A DNA stretch of 62,000 nt from Nematostella vectensis (GCF_932526225.1 NC_064045.1:10010022-10072021), one strand, 5' to 3'; positions 19,675-30,246 are shown, counted from the first letter of the stretch. Notes: generated from the letters alone by a model not told the origin. A program made the numbers and translations.

Positions 19675-21117
19675 TCACTTATTTAACATTGAATTAAAAT
19701 TTCTCTGGAGTACCTGGGTGCCTGACTTGATCAAGTGAAGTCCTTTTGTATTTAGATGAGCCGATGTAATGTTGGTATTAGGGACAAATTCCCAACCGTT
19801 CTGGTTACAAAAGGAACGAAGTAAACGATTCGTTTCCTTCACCCGGCCGGTAAGCTCCTCAGAATCCGATCTTGTTATTAACCCCGACACAGCTACAGAA
19901 ATATCAGCAGATTCGATTTGATGTGCGAGATCTACAACTCCGTCAGCGACATTGTGGGGCTCCGAGTCTCGGAGATCGTTTGTTCCGATGTGAAGTACAA
20001 TACTCTCAGGTTTTTTGCGAATCAATGGCTTAATATAGTCAGCCATGTCACTAACCCGGGCTCCAGAAAAGGACTTGACATTCACTCGCTGCGATGCATT
20101 GGATAAATTCCACCCATTAATGTACTTAATCATCGAATCACCAGCGATGACTACCTCAGAGGGCTTTCTGTGCTCTTGTTGTACTGATCCAGATTGCTTA
20201 GCTCCATTTACGGCCGTAGATTTGTTAGATTTCTTATGACTTCGTTTTGCGTTGGCATTTTTCTGATTGGAGCGTTTGTTTTCCGCGGCTGGGTTGCTCT
20301 CTTTTGTCTCGGTTTCCAAAGCTCCATCTTTTGATTGGCTGGGCAATGTATCACAATTCAAATCAAGTACTTGATCTTGTGACGAGGGTTTGTTGTCAGG
20401 ATGATTTTTGTACAAATCTTTACTTAACATTGACACAACCAATTTTAGTGAATCTCTCTCTTCCCTGATCTTATCCATGTCACTCTTTATTAGCCGAAGC
20501 TCTTCTCTCAGATAACCATTTTCCTCTTTAAGCCTTTGAGCGGACTGAAATGATTTGTATAGATCTTTAAGTTCCAATACATCACGCTCAAGATCGTTAA
20601 ACTTCTTTAGGGAAACATAGTTGGTCGATGTTAATTCTTCCGGTTCAGTTTCTTGTTTATTGCCGGCGTCGGCTTTACTTTCAACAGTGCTATCAAGATC
20701 TATTTGTGGCGGTTGGTAATTTGAATTTTGGCGGGAGATTTCGTAATCTAAGATGTGAGTCCTAAGTCTTTCTACAAGCACCGATTTTAAACCAGATTTC
20801 GGAAGCTTTCTCTTTCCCAGTTCGGTTTTAAGATCTGATATATTGAGTGATTCTAATGTTTTCCCGTCGAGCGCTTTCGTGATGATAGTTGACTCATCCT
20901 TTAGGCCCTTGAGCTCGGCGACTTGATCACATTTTTTGGTAAAATTCAGCGAAGACAAAGCAAACAAATCCACTGGTCTCGATAAATCCATGCTACTGAG
21001 ATCTGATACTGACCATGAGCGAGTCCTGGATGGACTTGGAGAAGATGAAATTACGTTTTCAGAGGAGCGATCTCTAGAGCGTCCTTCCGCCATGACAGCA
21101 TACATGACAGCATACAT
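19675..21117 (-). CDS. LINE ORF1: SAP motif plus SGNH esterase
   Basis: Frame of 480 codons, uninterrupted. Two 12-bp repeats encode MYAVMYAV before MAEGRSRDR, so the third Met (21093) may be the ancestral start. A SAP-like DNA-binding helix pair follows (LNISDLKTELGKRKLPKSGL), then a coiled-coil stretch (about residues 170-235) and a Lys/Asn-rich linker. The C-terminal SGNH/GDSL domain has block I VVIAGDSMIKYI (Ser), the block III-like HIGTNDLRD, and a late His in TKGLHLIKSG. Esterase ORF1s are known in CR1-type LINEs, where they may aid membrane association or RNP formation. A SAP motif in the same protein is less usual. The stop TGA directly abuts the ORF2 frame, which suggests reinitiation. 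Confidence 0.88.
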   Translation of the reverse strand: MYAVMYAVMAEGRSRDRSSENVISSSPSPSRTRSWSVSDLSSMDLSRPVDLFALSSLNFTKKCDQVAELKGLKDESTIITKALDGKTLESLNISDLKTELGKRKLPKSGLKSVLVERLRTHILDYEISRQNSNYQPPQIDLDSTVESKADAGNKQETEPEELTSTNYVSLKKFNDLERDVLELKDLYKSFQSAQRLKEENGYLREELRLIKSDMDKIREERDSLKLVVSMLSKDLYKNHPDNKPSSQDQVLDLNCDTLPSQSKDGALETETKESNPAAENKRSNQKNANAKRSHKKSNKSTAVNGAKQSGSVQQEHRKPSEVVIAGDSMIKYINGWNLSNASQRVNVKSFSGARVSDMADYIKPLIRKKPESIVLHIGTNDLRDSEPHNVADGVVDLAHQIESADISVAVSGLITRSDSEELTGRVKETNRLLRSFCNQNGWEFVPNTNITSAHLNTKGLHLIKSGTQVLQRNFNSMLNK

Positions 21118-21120
21118 TCC

Positions 21121-21480
21121 CTCCTATTTATAGAACGAAGTATCAAATAATAAGTCCAAGTAATCTAAGTCACCGCTACCGTGGTCCGCGGTCCGCAGTC
21201 CGCTGTGAAGCCGTCTGTGCATATTTATAGAACGAAGTATTAAATTTTTAACTGATCTAAGTCACTGCTACCGTGGTCCGCGGTCCGCTGTGGAGCCGTC
21301 TCCACAGCGGACCGCGGATCAGTTAGATTTATGATTTAATACTTCGTTCTATAAATATACACAGACGGCTCCACAGCAGACTGCGGACCGCGGACCACGG
21401 TAGCAGTGACTTAGATTACTTAAAGTTATCATTTGATACTTCGTTCTATAAATATGTACAAACGGCTTCACAGCGGACCG
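21121..21480. repeat. Large palindrome of subterminal GCGGACC repeats
   Basis: The sequence folds around about 21300 (GGAGCCGTCTCCACAGCGG). The left side TATTTATAGAACGAAGTAT...TGGTCCGCGGTCCGC is mirrored by GCGGACCGCGGACCA...ATACTTCGTTCTATAAATA on the right. Arms are about 170 bp with scattered mismatches. It belongs to the right end of the outer element. Confidence 0.85.
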
Positions 21481-22118
21481 CGGACCACGGTAGCAGTGAC
21501 TTAGATCAATTAAATAATTTCGTTAGATGAATCAGAAAGACAGCTTCACTGCGGACCACCGCAGTAACGTGGCTCCACAGTGGACGGGTATTCTGAAGTT
21601 GCTCCCTGAAAACGTTTTTGCCAGTATTCTACTCAGTCTTTGGATTAATTCTAGAGGCATTTATAAAGATGACATTTTCTTGTCAAAAAAGCCTCAGATT
21701 TCGAACCTAAATAGCTGAGCGAGCGACTTTGATATGTTTTGAGGCTACGCAATGGTTAAGGGAAAGCTAGGGTTGTCTGATCTTGGAAGGCTTCAAGAAT
21801 TAGAATCAAGGATTCTCGATTATTATGGACCGGTACAAAACCCGAAAAAGTAGACCTTTCTACTTGGGGTATGCGAAAACTTTAAATAAGGCCTAAGGAA
21901 TAATTGTCCCCTATTACTAGATGCTTTCCTATGGAATGTGTTTGTTTTCGTTCGTAAATGCACAATTGCTTATAGGAAAAAACGTACATCTTTCGAAGGA
22001 CAAGGGGCACCACAAAACAAAAATTTGGTTCTTTTTTCCCTGGGGACTCCTAAATTCGTAACCTCTTTAAACCCCTGCTTCGACCCCGCACCCCACCGGA
22101 ACGTCTGGACCCGCCCTT

Positions 22119-22276
22119 GCTACCCTACTAGCAGAGCTTTTTCCTGTTTGTTTCTATCAGTTTACTTATTGACTTATCCGTGTCGCGTCTCAAACGGGAA
22201 CGCGAAAGAACAGAGACGCGACACGGATAAGTGAACTGATAGAAACAAACAGAAAAAACTCTGCTACTAGGGTAGC
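22119..22276. mobile_element. 158-bp fold-back element
   Basis: Nearly complete hairpin. GCTACCCTACTAGCAGAG at the left is the reverse complement of CTCTGCTACTAGGGTAGC at the right. Pairing continues through TTTGTTTCTATCAGT and CTTATCCGTGTCGCGTCTC, leaving only about 20 unpaired central bases. Non-coding. Confidence 0.88.
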
Positions 22277-22506
22277 ACCTGTGACCACCTGTGGTGGTCC
22301 TTTTGCTGATATGACACCCCTTTCTCCTACTTCCTCTGGGTAACGGTTCCGTAACAAGAAAATGTAGAGATATTACTTCAATATTACTTCATGTATTGTC
22401 ACAGGTAGCCCAGGCAATGGTTGCTTGTCGTAGCTCGGAATTCGGCTGTTCTGAGATCGGTCGAGGAAAGCGGTTTTTTTTTTTTTTTTTTTGTGAAATG
22501 TTGTCA

Positions 22507-22649
22507 ATAAAATTGCCTTATAACTTAGAACATGCCTTGTTGTTGTCAAATTATGAGTCATAAATTCCGTTGAGAAAACCCCCCCAAATCGTTTATTACA
22601 CGTGAATTTGACAACAAGGCATGTTCTAAGTTCTAAGGAAATTTTATTC
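22507..22649. mobile_element. 143-bp inverted-repeat (MITE-like) element
   Basis: The left arm (22507-22553; ACTTAGAACATGCCTTGTTG) is inverted at 22604-22649 (CAAGGCATGTTCTAAGTTCT). Arms are about 45 bp around a 50-bp centre containing a C-run. Non-coding; it lies about 300 bp upstream of the next gene. Confidence 0.85.
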
Positions 22650-22874
22650 ACTCGCGAAAATACCCCTGGGTTTCCGAGGATGCTTTCAGCAGAGATTGCT
22701 GCATATTTAGAATTACCCCGCCTGGATTATTCTGACATCGGACATGTCTTTAAGATGGAAAAGCCTTTCAAGATCAACTATATACGCTTGATGCGATCTT
22801 AGTCAGATGACCTTTGCTGTTTTGGGTATTTCGGTTTGGGTTCCCTGTGGATTCTGGCCATGTTGCTGGGTTTT

Positions 22875-22885
22875 AAGATGGCGGC
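22875..22885 (+). promoter_or_regulatory. YY1-type promoter element (AAGATGGCGGC)
   Basis: AAGATGGCGGCCGC matches the strong YY1 site found near metazoan transcription starts. It lies 60 bp before the proposed ATG at 22945, the expected distance for a short 5' UTR. The ATG inside the motif opens no useful frame. Confidence 0.6.
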
Positions 22886-22944
22886 CGCGTTGCAATAAGC
22901 CTATTTTTTTATGAAAATACAAGGAAACACGAGGTTCTTCAGAA

Positions 22945-25900
22945 ATGGAAAGCCAAGAAGAGGACGTTTGGGGTAAGGGACTGCTTTGCTTATTTAGAGT
23001 TGTTATTTGGGGTCCGGGAAATGAAAGATATGCTACAGTAAAGCTTAACTGAATTTTGTTACTTATATCTCTTTCTTTAGTTATCTCTACATGGAAGACA
23101 GACATTCCAAACAAAGTGAAATACATTAATGGATGCTTTAGCTGCCTCAAGTTCCCAGCATGCTGCCAGCAAGTTCTTATTGTTCTGGATAAATACTATG
23201 CCTCTTACCAGCCCTGTACATTACAAAACCCTGCGCTCTTTGTCATGTCATTTCTTGAAGAACTCATTGAGAAATATCTCTATCACACGACGGATAAGAC
23301 TGGCCAGGGTCTGTCAGCAATCTTGGAGCTGCGCTTGCTAGAAGTCATGTGCTCACATTTCCAGACTCAAGAGTCAGACTTTGTTAGATATTGCGTCTTT
23401 GATCTTTTGTTTGGTGTCTCTAGAGATGACCTTAGGGAAGAGAAGGTAGGTGCTACTTCAAGGAGAGCAGGGGGGGGAGGAGGGATTGAACTCAGATTTA
23501 ACCATAAGGGAGGGGGACTCAAGAGGCAAACTTTTTAGATATTGCAACTTTAATCACTTGTTGGTGTTTCTAGAGATGACCTTAGGAAAGACAAGGTGGG
23601 TGCTACTCCAGGAGAGAGGGAACTCAGCTTTTATCATAAGGGAAGGGGAACTCAAGAATCAGACTTTGACTTTGTTAGATATTGCATCTTTGATCTCTTG
23701 TTTGGTGTCTCTAGAGATGACCTTAGGGAAGAAAAGGTGGGTGCTAGGGAGAGCAGGGGGGACTCAGCTAAGGGGACTTCCTAGCTATTTAAGTTGATAA
23801 TCATTTGACGTTAGATGGCATGGTGAACACAGACAGGGGTTGTTAGAGTCTCCAATTTTTGTCCATTATATACAGAATTTTTTATGGGTGGGATAAAAAT
23901 TAATTGGAAGCAAAAGAAGGAACTTGAATTAGTAAAGAGGGTATTGATTATAATACAGATTCCATTCAGGCAAGCTCTATTTTTGACATCAAGCCAGCTT
24001 ATGCTTAAATCCTGCCCTGATATTGTTTTAAGTTAACATGGAGCTATAAGGAATGAAGATGCTATTATTAGCACTTAATTTATGCAGTTACATCTCCCCT
24101 CCCCCCTTGATATGAACAACTTTGTGATTGCACCTCCTTGGTAGACCTATATTGTCTAAAATAAAATAACATTTCAAATTAGATAAAATAACCTTTCATC
24201 TTTTTAGTTTGAGCGCAGGATTGACCTGCTTACAAAACTGGTTTCAATGGCAGTTGCCTTGCAAAGTGGCAATGTCTTAGATTGCATGGCATGGTGGATA
24301 CAGGTACTTAACATTTGTTATTCATAGTACATGTGTAATCATTGTCAACAGTGTGGAGGGCAGTGTGGTGTGTAAACTGCTTTGTTGTACAGCCAGCTAA
24401 AAAGTCTAACAGAATAAAGACAGATAGAGTTTGACTAGACAATTAGATTAATTTACTGACCTGTATATCAGACAGTCAGACTGACAGACAATCAGGCAGA
24501 AAAGAGAGGACAGGCATGTACTGACTTATGAATATTAGACGGTAGAAATATAGGCAGCCTTATTTAGTCTTTGTTGTCGATCCATAATGGTAGTTCTGGT
24601 TCTGGATGGCATCTTTGATAATGATCAACACCAACCTCAACAACAGCAGATCTGAAAAAAAAAATTCAACTTAGAAAAACAGAATATATGAATACTTTTT
24701 ACTTTATCTTAAAAAACAAGATAATATGAATACTTTCTTCTTGAACTTGGAAAACAGAAATGGATACTTTTTACTTCAATCAAAATACTGCTAACACACT
24801 AAATGCTGCTTTGACTTGTAGAAACATCGACATGCCCCAGACTTTGTAGTTAAGATAGCCTCCTCTATTGTGGACGACTACACTTGTCTGGTCCCAGCCT
24901 CCCTACCGTTCCTGGAGTCTGTTTCCTTCATCTCACCACCGCTTGCCTGCCAACTTATCATTACACAAACTAGTGTCTACACAATGAAGCCACAACCAGA
25001 TAGAGGTAGGGAAATAACTAAGCTGTCAGAATCACAGCAAGGGAAGGGCCCGGAAACTATTGCCCCCATCCACCCGGTATTTAAAAAAATGATAAGGGAA
25101 ATTACCATAATGGGTGTGATCACAAATATTTTTAGACCTGCTAATGGCATTGCATGTGAGCTTATTCAACGAAATACCAAAAAAAGAAGTTGACACCAGT
25201 AAAACAGTGAACAAAAATGTTTCTAAGCAGCCGATTATTAGATATTCAAACAGGCAAATCACATACATATTTTAGCACCTTTTTGTGATTCATCAGAGGA
25301 CTGTGTATGTTTCACCTTTTGTTTTGGCATACATAATTTTACTAGCTAAAAGTCTTAAAATTTTATCGCTTCTAACCAGCAAAATCTATCCAAAATTGGA
25401 CTGTAAAAACACATTAAAAAAATTAATTCACTACATTTCTTATTAATTCTGGGGTTCTGAGGTGTATAGAGGGGAGGGTGCTGCTTCCCCTGTTCATGAT
25501 CATTCTGCTACCACCGTGAACACATCACCTCATGCTTTACCCATGGTGCCATTATCTCAGATGAGACTGAAGCCCAACCTTCTAATACCCTCGTTAAAGT
25601 CATTGTGAAATGGATCAGCACCAACCTGGGAATATGTCTTGCAAAGCCAAACAATACTTTCCTGTCTCTCCCCTCCCTGCACAACCCACCCATGTCTGAG
25701 CCTGCTGCAACACCCCTTCCCACCTGCCCTGTGCTTGGGCTGTTAACCTGGACGGTGTTGCAGCCGCTGGTCTGTCTGGCCGACCAGGAAGAGAGTACCA
25801 GGGACCTCTACTCTGAGCTCCAACTGGGTATCCTTCAAACACTGGTGAGATCCGGGCGGAACAAGATGAACCCAAAAGACGAGATGGAGATGGAACCAGG

Positions 25901-26575
25901 AGAGGTGATGGATGAGTCTGATCTACTGCGGCACTTGTTAAAGGGGGAGGAGCTTCACAGCTTGACAAGCACAGTGACAAGTTTTATTGATAACCTCAAG
26001 CATAATGCCATTGCCAAAGGTGCTGTGCAGGAGAAGATAGACCTGGCATTAGACAGACTGGCCCAGGTGCTACAAGTTGCCATAGCAACAGGCTGCCTAT
26101 CTTGTACTAGAGGTGAGAGAGTGCAGTGCTCCCCTTTGTTGTTTTGTGATTTTGGGTTTCCGGTGGTTTACATAACACTCAAAATATTGGGTTAAATTTT
26201 GGGTATTGTGATGGGATTTTTGTCTTAAAATTTGCAGCTGACAGGGGCTTGTGTTTGCCCTAGAGTAGAGTTCCTTGTATTTGTACAGTTGTAGCTCTAG
26301 TAAGCAAGTTCCTAGATCATAGCCTCAGCCCGGGAGCAGCTGTCCCGCAGGGGGTGGGGAGGGGGAGGAGCTGTCCCGCAGGGGGTGGGGAGGGGGAGCA
26401 ACTGTCCCGCAGGGGGTGAGGAGGGGGAACAGCTGTCCCGCAGGGGGTGGGGAGGGGGAACAGCTGTACACAGGCTACCTACATAAATCATCACCGTTAC
26501 TTTTTGGTTTGATGCTCTGATTTTTTTTTTGATAGATGAACTCCTTGCTATTTGTAAATCTTTACCAGCAAACAG
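22945..26575 (+). CDS. Unidentified six-exon protein, probably helical-repeat type; 3' end not found
   Basis: Exons joined by frame and splice sites: 22945-22972 (MESQEEDVW), 23081-23445, 24208-24303, 24822-25005, 25561-26112 and 26536-26575. Together they give about 420 residues, with phase 1 or 0 matched at each junction. The protein is mostly amphipathic helix with Cys/Leu-rich stretches (FPACCQQVLIVLDKYYASYQ, LTKLVSMAVALQSGNVLDCM, LALDRLAQVLQVAIATGCL), as in HEAT/ARM proteins. I see no catalytic motif, signal peptide or membrane helix. A meiotic MEI1-like protein is one idea, held weakly. The last exon recognised is 40 nt with a good donor (CAG|GTAAGC), but no later exon or stop could be placed before 28.2 kb. 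The 3' part is therefore missing, unrecognised or lost. The end of exon 2 is triplicated in the next intron. Confidence 0.7.
23364..23790 (+). repeat. Three tandem copies of the exon-2 end, donor and intron start
   Basis: The coding end of exon 2 (from ACTCAAGAGTCAGACTTTGT through TCTAGAGATGACCTTAGGGA to AAG|GTAGGT) plus about 70 intron bases recurs at 23518 and 23650. Unit lengths are 132-154 bp. Copies 2 and 3 keep donors (ACAAG|GTGGGT, AAAAG|GTGGGT). Copy 3 still reads much like the exon protein (DDLREEK). Confidence 0.93.
26331..26465 (+). repeat. ~34-bp G-rich tandem repeat, four copies
   Basis: Four copies of AGCTGTCCCGCAGGGGGTGG followed by GGAGGGGGA, in the last resolved intron of the unidentified gene. 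The G-runs could form quadruplexes on the + strand. Confidence 0.93.
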
Positions 26576-28375
26576 GTAAGCTTTGTTTCCTGCGTGATTT
26601 TGTTACTGAATAGTAAGTGGAAATAGTAGCCTTTAATTTCACACCGAGATTAAATTGCAAATTATTTGGATAAATTTTCATACACACTTTTGATAGAAGC
26701 CTTTCAAATGTTGTGTATAAACAGAATGACCAAAATATAATCTGCATGTGAAAATACATCGTAAGGGAAAAAAATAAGAAGGTTTTTGTGGTTTTGTTTG
26801 AGTTGAAAGAGTGTACTTAAAAATGACAGATTTGACCAGCTATGAGGCAAGTCAAGCCCGAAATATTTTTTCTATATTCAGATTGCTGGAGACGATCGCG
26901 TCAAATCTGGACAAGATGTAGCAACTGTCGGCTTTGGTTCGTAGAGAAACGAGAGAGATTTGTAGCAACAAACACTCGGCTGCGGTTTGTAGAGAAACGA
27001 GAGGAGCATGTGATGCCCCTGGTTTGGTCTACAGAATAAAAACAAAAGGTCTCATCAGATTTTCACTTTTTTAGAAGTCGGGCAGAGACCTAAACCGATT
27101 GAAATTGACCGAAATCGGCCGCACAAATCTATGCTCACTGTAGCACACCTTTGGAAGGCTCGATTTAACTATGTATTGTGTTTACTATGTATTGTCTTTC
27201 ACTCAAAGTGAAAGACTATGAAAGATTAATAAAACGAGGCATTGCATTGGAGAGTCCATGTGTCTTAACCCGCAGTGCTTCATAGGTATCGAGTTTCAAA
27301 GACTTTTTGGCAAGATTTACCTCAAAACTAACCCAGAGTTAGCGCTAACCAGCGTTTCGAGAACAGAACTAATCCGTGGGTAAAAATCAAATCGTGGGTT
27401 AAGGCAAATTTAACCCTACGTTAGCTAATCGGCTTTTCAGGAACCGGCCCCAGCACACATTCCTCTTTGGTGTCTTCTCTTCTTGAATACCCTAAGGAGC
27501 GTGTATATAAAATTAGAGTGTGAAAAGTGCCGAAACATGTTGTTCTTGATACTTTCACGAGTCGGGGGAGGGGGGTTGTAAACATATCTTTTTTTAGTGA
27601 ATATCAATATGTAAGCAAGTTGTACAATATTGCTTACAGCCAAACCTGCCACAATTATAAATAAAACTATTTTGATTAGTCTCCGTTCTCTGAGAGACAA
27701 AAGATTCTCAGCGATCAAGAGTCAACGGTGTTCACCTAAATCTTTTGGTGAATTTGAAAAATCCTCAAAACATGTCTCAAAGCTCGGTGAATCTTGCTGA
27801 GCTAGAATATTGCGTTTGAAAGCGATTTAATGTAGTCTAGCAAAAAACAAACGTTTAGTGTATAGCTTATTTATGTAGTCTAGCCGTTTGCGATGAGTTT
27901 AAAGAATGTCGATCACTCCTTTGTTATTTGTTTATAATGGAAAATACAACGGTTTATTCGCAAGGAAACTCGAAAATTACTTGTTATTCCGGATTCCAGA
28001 CTCAATGTACTATTCTTATTTTCCCTTTAATTATTAACTCAAACTGTGTAAAGTACAGAGTGAATAAAGTTAAAGTTATTATTATTAAATAACAATCTAA
28101 GAATAAAGTCTGATACGTTATTGACGATACTCGACTGAAAATATCTTGGTTACTCGCTTGAATTAGCCGATGGAAATGGATTCTGGATGGAGTCACTCGG
28201 CATTAAGTGGGAGCATAAAATGGCGGTGTGATTGGCCTTCTGTATTTATTTATTATTATTTTGTTCAAGCGTCTCTTTTGCTCTATACTTGTCTCGTCCC
28301 CAGGCCTCTTGGGCAGACATGTTGTCAATAATTCTCTGCGATAATATGTCCCTGGTGAGGAGCAATAATAATAAG
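26576..28375. other. Gap between unidentified gene and TLDc gene
   Basis: No convincing exons. There is a local duplication of a GTAGAGAAACGAGAG motif (about 26940-27005), a GTTAGCGCTAACC-rich stretch with TTTTCAGGAACCGGCCCC (about 27330-27450) that looks like a dispersed repeat, and a CTCGTCCCCAGGCCTCTTGG block (about 28292) similar to the element at 11128. Confidence 0.5.
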
Positions 28376-28383
28376 TGACGTCA
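28376..28383. promoter_or_regulatory. Full CRE/ATF palindrome upstream of TLDc gene
   Basis: TGACGTCA, the complete palindromic CREB/ATF site, lies 168 bp before the TLDc gene ATG. Position and completeness make a promoter role plausible. It is a motif match only. Confidence 0.45.
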
Positions 28384-28550
28384 TTAACCGGCAAGCCGCT
28401 CAGCCAAGTCTCCTTAGTCTCCCCAGAGACCACCCAGCACTCGACGAGAACAGTTGTGTTCTCTTATTCGCGGATCCTGGCTCATATCTAAATCACTTCA
28501 ACAAAATCACTTATACAACAGAAGCTGCCTTCAGATACTCAGCGGGGAAA

Positions 28551-30246
28551 ATGAACTGCACGCTTGGCCCAAATACCAACGTGTACTCTACCAGTATGGA
28601 GCAATTCGTCATCGCAGAATGCAACCAGAATGTGTACTCCATTCCTACACTGTGTGACGCCAGTCCAACAAGTGGCGTCATCCACTCCAAAGTTAACAAC
28701 GGGTTTTGTGGTGTCCGGAGAATTTGTAGCATTCTTCTGCTGATTCTGCTTGTGGGAGCTGCGATAGGAGTTGCGATTTGTAGCTCGTATTTTATCACGA
28801 GTACAAGACTGGACAATATGGGTAAGTTTCAATCTCTATAGTTTTCTGGTCAGAATTATTCTATGCGCCTGAAATCGCTGTTTCAATTTCGAAAGCTGAA
28901 GAAGAATCTGTTTATTTAGCAAGTGTAATTTCCTTCATTGCACCCTTTCTTCTCTCAGCTCTTCACCCGGAAATAAAAACACCAGACATTTCAGAGATTC
29001 CTGAGACACCGCACATAAAAGGGTGCTGTTGAGCATGATAGAAATACGTCTCGATTTCATCGAAATCCAGACGTATTTCGAGAGTTTCCTATATCGATTA
29101 CGATGTTTTTAATGCCGCGATATCGACCCGATGGTTTGATGTGGAACAAGTGTTATCGCGCCACTACGGACGGATGGTTCCGCCTCAAACTTCCACATAA
29201 ACTGCGACGGCAAGGGGGCCACGGTGACCATCGTGCGAGTGGGGCAGTACATCTTTGGCGGCCACACGGATGCCTCTTGGGACAGTAAGTGATCAATCTT
29301 ATAATTGGAATTTTGATAGTTGGGGAAGATGAGGCGGATCCAGGATTTCCCAAAGGAGGGAGGAGAAAGGCAGCGATATATAAAGCACACGGCCCATACA
29401 TTTCTTTTAAAATTTCGGTTCGAAGTGGTGGGGGGAGGGGGGGGGTTGGGGCCGGCCTAACTGGTCCCCTACTGAATGTGGATCGCCCCATTCGAAGTAT
29501 TTTTCGGGTAAGTTTCTCATAAGGAATAACAGTTTTGAAAAAAAGAAAGGCAAACGATTGGGGGGGGGGGGGGGGGGGGTGGGGGAGAACAATACAGAAA
29601 CAATAGAAATATTGGGGGGCACAGCCACGTCCCTACTGGTCATTTCCTTATAATTTTTGAACACGTTGGGGGGGGGGGGGGGGCACATGCCCCCAGTGCC
29701 CCACACCTGCTACGGCCCTGTATTTAAGTAAAGTAAACCGCGCGTTCATGTAAAAAATGAACTCGCATCCACTCAGAAAATGGGTAAGCTCTCTCACCCC
29801 CCCCGCCCCTCCCTGTCTCTCGCCCCTGTTAACACATAAGAGATAAAGTGTAAAAGTAGTCTCCGCTAACCTAAACTGATCGATGAGGCTCTGTAACGCA
29901 TAATTCCTCGTTTTGTGTAGCTTCAGGTAGCTACAAGTTCTCCGACCCCTCTTTCCTCTTCACTGTCTACAACACCAACGGTTACAAACCAGCAAGGCTT
30001 ACTCTCCGAGACCCACGTAGTACCACGGCTATCTTTTGCGGAAGTACTTACGGTCCTACCTTTCGCTCGGGGCCAGATTTGTACATCGCGAATGACGCTA
30101 ACAGCAAGGCATCGTCCTACGCCAACTCATACACGTACGCAATGCCTGCTGGTTGCAGCTTTGCTCCGTGTGGCGTGTTGACAGGCAGCTTTAAGTTTAT
30201 CCCGAGTCAGGTCGAGGTGCACTACTACACAAAAACAGGTAGATAA
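28551..30246 (+). CDS. Type II membrane TLDc-domain protein, frame broken in the middle exon
   Basis: Exon 1 (28551-28821) encodes a cytoplasmic head with several Cys, then a membrane helix (SILLLILLVGAAIGVAIC) and no signal peptide, hence type II. The middle exon (ending 29284) carries the TLDc start WNKCYRATTDGW. The next bases switch to the +1 frame for SASNFHINCDGKGATVTIVR and IFGGHTDASWDS. One extra T near 29178 explains the shift. The acceptor of this exon is unclear and a second shift upstream is possible. Exon 3 (29931-30246) is clean: FLFTVYNTNGYKPARLTL, YGPTFRSGPDLYIANDAN, then PSQVEVHYYTK and TAA. TLDc domains occur in OXR1/TLDC proteins and in cnidarian membrane proteins. The gene is either a recent pseudogene or carries a sequence error. 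Confidence 0.75.
29410..29722. repeat. G-run-rich dispersed repeat in TLDc intron
   Basis: Several G-runs of 10-20 bases, then a roughly 100-bp block (ACAGCCACGTCCCTACTGGT, then CCCCCAGTGCCCCACACCTG, CTACGGCCCTGT). This block recurs almost unchanged at 52306-52407 in the TRPA1-like gene, with related fragments at about 31940-32030 and 53840-53920. It is therefore an interspersed family. G-run lengths may be unreliable in the assembly. Confidence 0.75.

Larger units (their letters stand above)
16497..21117 (-). mobile_element. CR1/L2-like non-LTR retrotransposon, nearly full length
   Basis: The element reads right to left: ORF1 (SAP plus SGNH esterase), ORF2 (APE endonuclease plus RT), a short 3' UTR with AATAAAG, and a (TATC)n tail seen here as TAGATAGA at 16494-16531. 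A microsatellite tail instead of poly-A, an esterase-bearing ORF1 and the NYRPIS motif point to the CR1/L2/Jockey superfamily. It is nested in the outer inverted-repeat element. Flanking TTCCCTCTCCTA (left) and TTCCCTCCTA (right) may be an imperfect target duplication. The 5' end is near ORF1, so the 5' UTR is short or truncated. Confidence 0.92.
15860..21600. mobile_element. Outer inverted-repeat DNA element hosting a LINE
   Basis: A perfect 21-bp inverted pair bounds the region: AACTTCAGAATACCCGTCCA+C at 15860-15880 and its reverse complement at 21580-21600. Just inside both ends lie several copies, in both orientations, of a roughly 35-bp motif (GCGGACCGCGGACCACGGTA then GCAGTGACTTAG). Subterminal repeat clusters of this kind are typical of DNA transposons. 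Apart from the inserted LINE (16497-21117), the element is about 1.1 kb with no transposase, so it is non-autonomous. Target duplication was not recognised. Confidence 0.75.
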
